Assembly: GCA_013139755.1 (NCBI GenBank)
Contig: WTAG01000167.1
Span: forward strand, 1-10,721
DNA length: 10,721 nt
Direction of reading: 5' to 3'
From: Methylomarinum sp.
GTDB lineage: Bacteria > Pseudomonadota > Gammaproteobacteria > Methylococcales > Methylomonadaceae
A program made the position numbers and the translations under genes. Positions 8,257 through 10,721 of the stretch are shown here, piece after piece (positions within the stretch are counted from its first letter, which is position 1; each line of letters starts with the position of its first letter). Under the pieces are notes generated by a model. That model saw only the letters and a list, made by a program, of their open reading frames with translations. It had not been told where the DNA came from and did not search any database.

Positions 8257-8291
8257 AAGATGTATCTATATAGTATAGATATAGGCATCTT
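8257..8291. promoter_or_regulatory. Palindrome upstream of the sensor kinase operon, possible operator
   Basis: A perfect inverted repeat TATCTATA-TAG-TATAGATA (8263-8281) is enclosed by a second matching pair, AAGATG (8257-8262) and CATCTT (8286-8291), the right side offset by four bases. It sits 59-87 bp upstream of the sensor start. Downstream of it on the minus strand, TAAAAT is a possible -10 hexamer, which would place the palindrome near the -35 region. A dimeric regulator site is the natural reading, but the regulator is unknown and the sequence is AT-rich. Most of the 184-bp gap 8205-8388 is otherwise featureless apart from the hairpin at 8339-8366. Confidence 0.4.
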
Positions 8292-8338
8292 TAAAGATCT
8301 TGATGTGGGGTATTTGTTATTGCAAATAGATCAAAACA

Positions 8339-8366
8339 TGTAGAGCGAACAACGGTTCGCCCTACA
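8339..8366. repeat. REP-like hairpin after the transporter gene, possible terminator
   Basis: TGTAGAGCGAAC and GTTCGCCCTACA form a 12-bp stem with one mismatch around a four-base loop, 23 bp beyond the transporter stop (minus strand). It is GC-rich compared with its surroundings. The TGTAGGGCGAA type of palindrome resembles dispersed intergenic repeats of gammaproteobacteria. On the transporter transcript it is followed by TGTTTTGATC, a poor U-tract, so it may slow decay or terminate weakly rather than act as a strong terminator. Confidence 0.5.
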
Positions 8367-8388
8367 AAGATAGTGTTGAATATAATTC

Positions 8389-10053
8389 CTAGATAAAAAG
8401 CAAAATAATTAGTTGTGCAGATATAATTCTAAGAATCATCACCAGGGGATAAACAGTTGCATAAGCGATTGATACCGCTGATGAATTGCTCAAACTATTG
8501 GCGAATGCAAGGGCAGGGGGATCCGTCATGCTGCCAGCTAATAGCCCACAAACCGAAAGATAATTAAGTTTGTATAGTCCTTTGGCAATAAATGCCACGA
8601 TTAACAGGGGTAAAAGGGTGATTAAGATAGAGCAAGCCATCCAGTAAAAACCATCACCATTAACGAGTGTATTAACAAATTGATCGCCAGAGTGTAGGCC
8701 TACGCAGGCTAAAAACAAGACGATACCAATATCTTTTAAAATGATATTGGAGCTTTTAGGTAAGTGCCAGGTCATGGTACCCCAGTTACCGACTCGACTT
8801 AGCAGGATGGCAACAATTAAGGGGCCGCCTGCAAGACCCAGTTTAATAGCAGAAGGAATGCCTGGGATAAAGAAAGGCCAGCTACCTAAAATTACACCTA
8901 AAGTGATCCCTATAAAGATAGGTACAATTTGAGGGTGATTCATTGTTTCTAATGAATTACCGAGTATTTTCTCAATCTTTGTAAGTGATTCTTCAGTTCC
9001 TACTACATGTAACTCATCACCAAACTGAATATGTACAGAGCCATTGGGCGTTAATTCAACTTCTGGTCGTTTAATTCTAGGAATTGTCACGCCATAAAAA
9101 GTACGAAGATCACTGACTGTTTTTCCAATAGCTTCTTTATTGGTGACAACAAAGCGTTTACTAAATAACAGGTTTGATGAGATATCTTTTAAGTTAACTT
9201 CAGATTCATGCCCGATCAGCATTTTTAACTCTTCAAGCTTGTTTTTTTCACCGACTAAGCGAATGCTATCACCCATTTTTAATTGGGTTAGATTATTAAC
9301 AATTTTAACTTGGCCATCATGCAAAATACGGGTGACAACCACATCCATTGATTCAAAGAAATGTATTTCATCAATGGTTAATCCATCAAGGTTAGTATTT
9401 TCGATTTTTAAATCAACCCAGATAGGGTGATTAGCATTTTCTTTTTGGGATTGGGTAAATGCTTCGGCAGCTGATTCAACATTGACCTTAAAAAAGTATT
9501 TAGTTAACAGCATGGTTAAAATAATGCCGATAATACCAAAAGGGTAGGCAACCGCGTAGCCAAGTCCAGGAAGTTTCAGTGTCTCATCATCCATTGATGC
9601 CATACCACCCAGTATTTCTTGCGCTGCGGCTAATGAGGGTGTATTGGTGGTTGCGCCAGAAAATAAGCCAACTGCAACAGGAATTTCGATTCCGCCAAAA
9701 TAGCTAATCAGTACAGTAATAATCGCGCCAAGAATGACAATGCTGGCAGCCAGAATATTGAGTCTGATCCCATTTTGTAAAAATGAATTGACAAACCCAG
9801 GCCCTACTTGCAGTCCAATGGCATAAACAAACAGAATAAGGCCAAATTCACGTAAAAAATGCATGATATGAGCATCAATCGTCATGCCAAAGTGACCAAA
9901 GGCTAAACCTGAAAATAAAACCCCGGCGATGCCTAGCTTAATTTTAAAAAAAGGTATTTCACCGAGAGCCAGACCAACAGAGATGACCAGGCTGATAACT
10001 AATAAAGTGTGTGCTACCGAGTCTCCGGTTAGCAAGTCGATAAACCAATCCAT
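8389..10053 (-). CDS. yidE: YidE-like putative transporter (AspT/YbjL-YidE family) with two RCK_C domains
   Basis: 554 residues, almost exactly the length of E. coli YidE (553), with the family layout. An N-terminal block of membrane helices (about 15-190) carries GATTNTPSLAAAQ at 133-145. Two cytoplasmic RCK_C/TrkA-C modules follow (about 213-281 and 296-366; each has the GDxxxxVG pattern, GDSIRLVG and GDELHVVG). A C-terminal membrane block (about 378-554) carries the matching GSMTDPPALAFAN at 507-519. The two signature loops mark the inverted-repeat halves of the aspartate:alanine exchanger family. The substrate of YidE is not established; the RCK modules suggest control by a small cytoplasmic ligand or nucleotide. 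The start ATG lies three codons before the first hydrophobic residues; no strong Shine-Dalgarno sequence is seen. It is on the same strand as the sensor operon but separated by 184 bp with a hairpin, so probably a separate unit. Confidence 0.9.
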   Translation of the reverse strand: MDWFIDLLTGDSVAHTLLVISLVISVGLALGEIPFFKIKLGIAGVLFSGLAFGHFGMTIDAHIMHFLREFGLILFVYAIGLQVGPGFVNSFLQNGIRLNILAASIVILGAIITVLISYFGGIEIPVAVGLFSGATTNTPSLAAAQEILGGMASMDDETLKLPGLGYAVAYPFGIIGIILTMLLTKYFFKVNVESAAEAFTQSQKENANHPIWVDLKIENTNLDGLTIDEIHFFESMDVVVTRILHDGQVKIVNNLTQLKMGDSIRLVGEKNKLEELKMLIGHESEVNLKDISSNLLFSKRFVVTNKEAIGKTVSDLRTFYGVTIPRIKRPEVELTPNGSVHIQFGDELHVVGTEESLTKIEKILGNSLETMNHPQIVPIFIGITLGVILGSWPFFIPGIPSAIKLGLAGGPLIVAILLSRVGNWGTMTWHLPKSSNIILKDIGIVLFLACVGLHSGDQFVNTLVNGDGFYWMACSILITLLPLLIVAFIAKGLYKLNYLSVCGLLAGSMTDPPALAFANSLSNSSAVSIAYATVYPLVMILRIISAQLIILLFI

Positions 10054-10105
10054 TACATATTGTCTGCAAGTAACTTAAAAATAGAATTTAATAATAGCAT
10101 GCTAA

Positions 10106-10265
10106 GGAACGTGCATGAAACAACCTCCCGTTTATAGCTAGTCTTTTTACCCCAGGAGGGATGATCTCATTCGTTGCGTAGAATAACTATGCGCCTCATG
10201 AGATCATCCCTCCTGGGGTAAAAATACTGCGTTATAATTTCGGGAAGTTATTCCATACACGTTCC
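10106..10265. mobile_element. MITE-like element: imperfect terminal inverted repeats enclosing a long perfect hairpin
   Basis: The outer ends GGAACGTG (10106-10113) and CACGTTCC (10258-10265) are perfect complements. The match continues inward with a 17-base segment ending in TCCCG that pairs at 13 of 17 positions with its partner. TAA occurs directly on both sides (10103-10105, 10266-10268), possibly a target duplication. Inside lies a second, perfect 27-bp inverted repeat (10144-10170 with 10198-10224) containing CCCAGGAGGGATGATCTCAT. Its 27-base loop has a further 6-bp stem (GCGTAG/CTATGC with one G-T pair). There is no coding capacity, so any movement would rely on a transposase elsewhere. 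I cannot name the family. Confidence 0.6.
10144..10224. repeat. Perfect 27-bp inverted repeat inside the MITE-like element
   Basis: The left arm is 10144-10170 and the right arm is 10198-10224, all 27 positions complementary. The 27-base loop itself can fold. Both strands would form a very stable RNA hairpin ending in A5 rather than U, so it does not fit an intrinsic terminator. Confidence 0.85.
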
Positions 10266-10368
10266 TAAATGTGATCTATTTATTAATAGATTATTTATTA
10301 AAAGATTAAAATGGCTATGAACGTAACTCAGGTTTAAAAAGCATTGAGATTCTGTGTTGTTTCCATGG

Positions 10369-10432
10369 GTAGGAGGGGCCTCTGGGCCGCGACAAGATCA
10401 AGAGCAGTTCGCGGCTAGAAAGCCCCTCCCAC
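10369..10432. repeat. REP-like palindromic repeat (GTAGGAGGGGC ... GCCGCGA type)
   Basis: Arms 10369-10392 and 10409-10432 pair at 18 of 24 positions, with matched blocks GGAGGGGC and GCCGCGA around a 16-base spacer. The G-rich head, short variable part and GCCGCGA tail resemble REP sequences of Pseudomonas and relatives, which are mobilised by REP-associated tyrosine transposases (family knowledge). It is GC-rich in an AT-rich gap. No such transposase is in this window. Confidence 0.6.
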
Positions 10433-10512
10433 TTTAAATTACAGTCTTTTTTTAAAATTTAATTTTGGATTTATGTGTTAGTTTTCCTGCAAGCTGTGGC
10501 TAGTTAATCGTT

Positions 10513-10552
10513 ATTAAAAGATTAAAAGATTAAAAGATTAAAAGATTAAAAG
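10513..10552. repeat. Five perfect tandem copies of ATTAAAAG
   Basis: Five uninterrupted 8-bp units. The last overlaps the stop codon and final codon of the SLC13-type gene on the minus strand (stop 10546-10548). Nearly two further copies with the same left flank (TTATTAAAAGATTAAAA) occur at 10295-10311. Such short arrays usually change length by slipped-strand replication. Here the extra units lie in the 3' untranslated region, so copy number would not alter the protein. Confidence 0.8.
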
Positions 10553-10721
10553 GGCCAGATAATGGGAATTAACCATAAGGCCATCGTGGCTACAATAAGG
10601 CTAAGCGGTAAACCTAATTTTATATAGTCTATAAAACGATAACCGCCAGGGCCAAAAACCATCAGGTTGGTTTGATAACCAATAGGGGTAACGAAGCTTG
10701 CAGATGCAGCAATCATTACCG
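10546..10721 (-). CDS. SLC13-type anion permease, C-terminal 57 residues (continues beyond the right edge)
   Basis: The minus-strand frame enters at the window edge (two bases of a partial codon, then GTA ATG ATT) and ends with TAA at 10546-10548. It reads [20 protein letters not shown], then [18 protein letters not shown], a hydrophobic helix, and the end LIPIIWPF. The [11 protein letters not shown]...GPGGYRF block is the conserved second substrate/Na+ site region of SLC13/DASS-type permeases (including YfbS-like proteins with internal TrkA-C modules). Substrate is not deducible from this part; sulfate or dicarboxylate transport is typical. It lies upstream of the YidE-like gene on the same strand but 492 bp away with repeats between, so co-transcription is doubtful. 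Confidence 0.8.
   Translation of the reverse strand, partial: VMIAASASFVTPIGYQTNLMVFGPGGYRFIDYIKLGLPLSLIVATMALWLIPIIWPF

Larger units (their letters stand above)
10054..10545. other. 492-bp non-coding region filled with repeats
   Basis: No credible reading frame is present. In order it holds a roughly 160-bp nested palindromic element (10106-10265), an AT-rich stretch with ATTAAAAG-type sequence (10295-10311), a REP-like palindrome (10369-10432), and most of an 8-bp tandem array (10513-10552). A possible -10 hexamer for the transporter gene (TATTAT on the minus strand, 10091-10096) lies next to the palindromic element. Its -35 box would fall inside the element and matches poorly. Confidence 0.6.

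Noticed and set aside
9140..9430. Plus-strand open frame of 96 codons, and similar ones at 7575-7865, 8741-8932 and 5815-6009
   Set aside because: All lie antisense within strongly supported genes and show no recognisable domain.
10144..10224. Intrinsic terminator for one of the flanking genes
   Set aside because: The stem is very strong, but on both strands the transcript after the hairpin continues with A residues, not U, and the structure belongs to a larger palindromic element.
10311..10337. Short ATG frame in the right-hand gap
   Set aside because: Only eight codons, with no supporting ribosome site or similarity.
10513..10552. CRISPR-like array
   Set aside because: The units are eight bases, directly adjacent, without spacers, and no cas gene is present.

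Overview
The window is AT-rich bacterial DNA that reads like a gammaproteobacterium. The indications are an E. coli YidE-type transporter, Shewanella/methanotroph-style multidomain c-di-GMP and two-component proteins, and REP-like palindromes between genes. I cannot name the genus. An AT-rich member of Methylococcales or Thiotrichales would fit, but that is a guess.

Layout. Bases 1-305 hold the C-terminal end of an IS4-type transposase, followed by an unrecognised 54-codon reading frame (311-475). Bases 567-3023 (+) encode an 818-residue response regulator/PAS/PAS/GGDEF/EAL protein. Convergent with it, and running leftward from 8204 to 3045, is a three-gene set. First comes a membrane hybrid sensor kinase with a periplasmic solute-binding domain (936 aa). 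Next is a receiver-HD-GYP phosphodiesterase (354 aa). Last is a receiver-histidine kinase whose ATPase half lies in the -1 frame after a run of eight A. Upstream on the same strand is a YidE-like AspT-type transporter (8389-10053). The C-terminal 57 residues of an SLC13-type permease sit at the right edge (10546-10721).

How it fits together. The 567-8204 block is a compact signalling module around cyclic di-GMP: one protein with an apparently intact cyclase and an apparently intact EAL phosphodiesterase, one HD-GYP phosphodiesterase, and two kinases that could phosphorylate receiver domains. A periplasmic small-molecule signal would enter through the 936-aa sensor. No Hpt domain is visible, so the phosphotransfer route is open.

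The non-coding parts are unusually structured. They contain a 19-bp palindrome upstream of the sensor gene, a REP-like hairpin after the transporter gene, a roughly 160-bp nested palindromic MITE-like element, a second REP-like repeat, and five perfect tandem copies of an 8-mer that run into the stop codon of the SLC13 gene. The most notable observation is the A8 frameshift site in the small kinase. It is either an inactivating indel, a sequencing error, or a dnaX-like recoding signal yielding two products. I saw no clearly new enzymatic system here.
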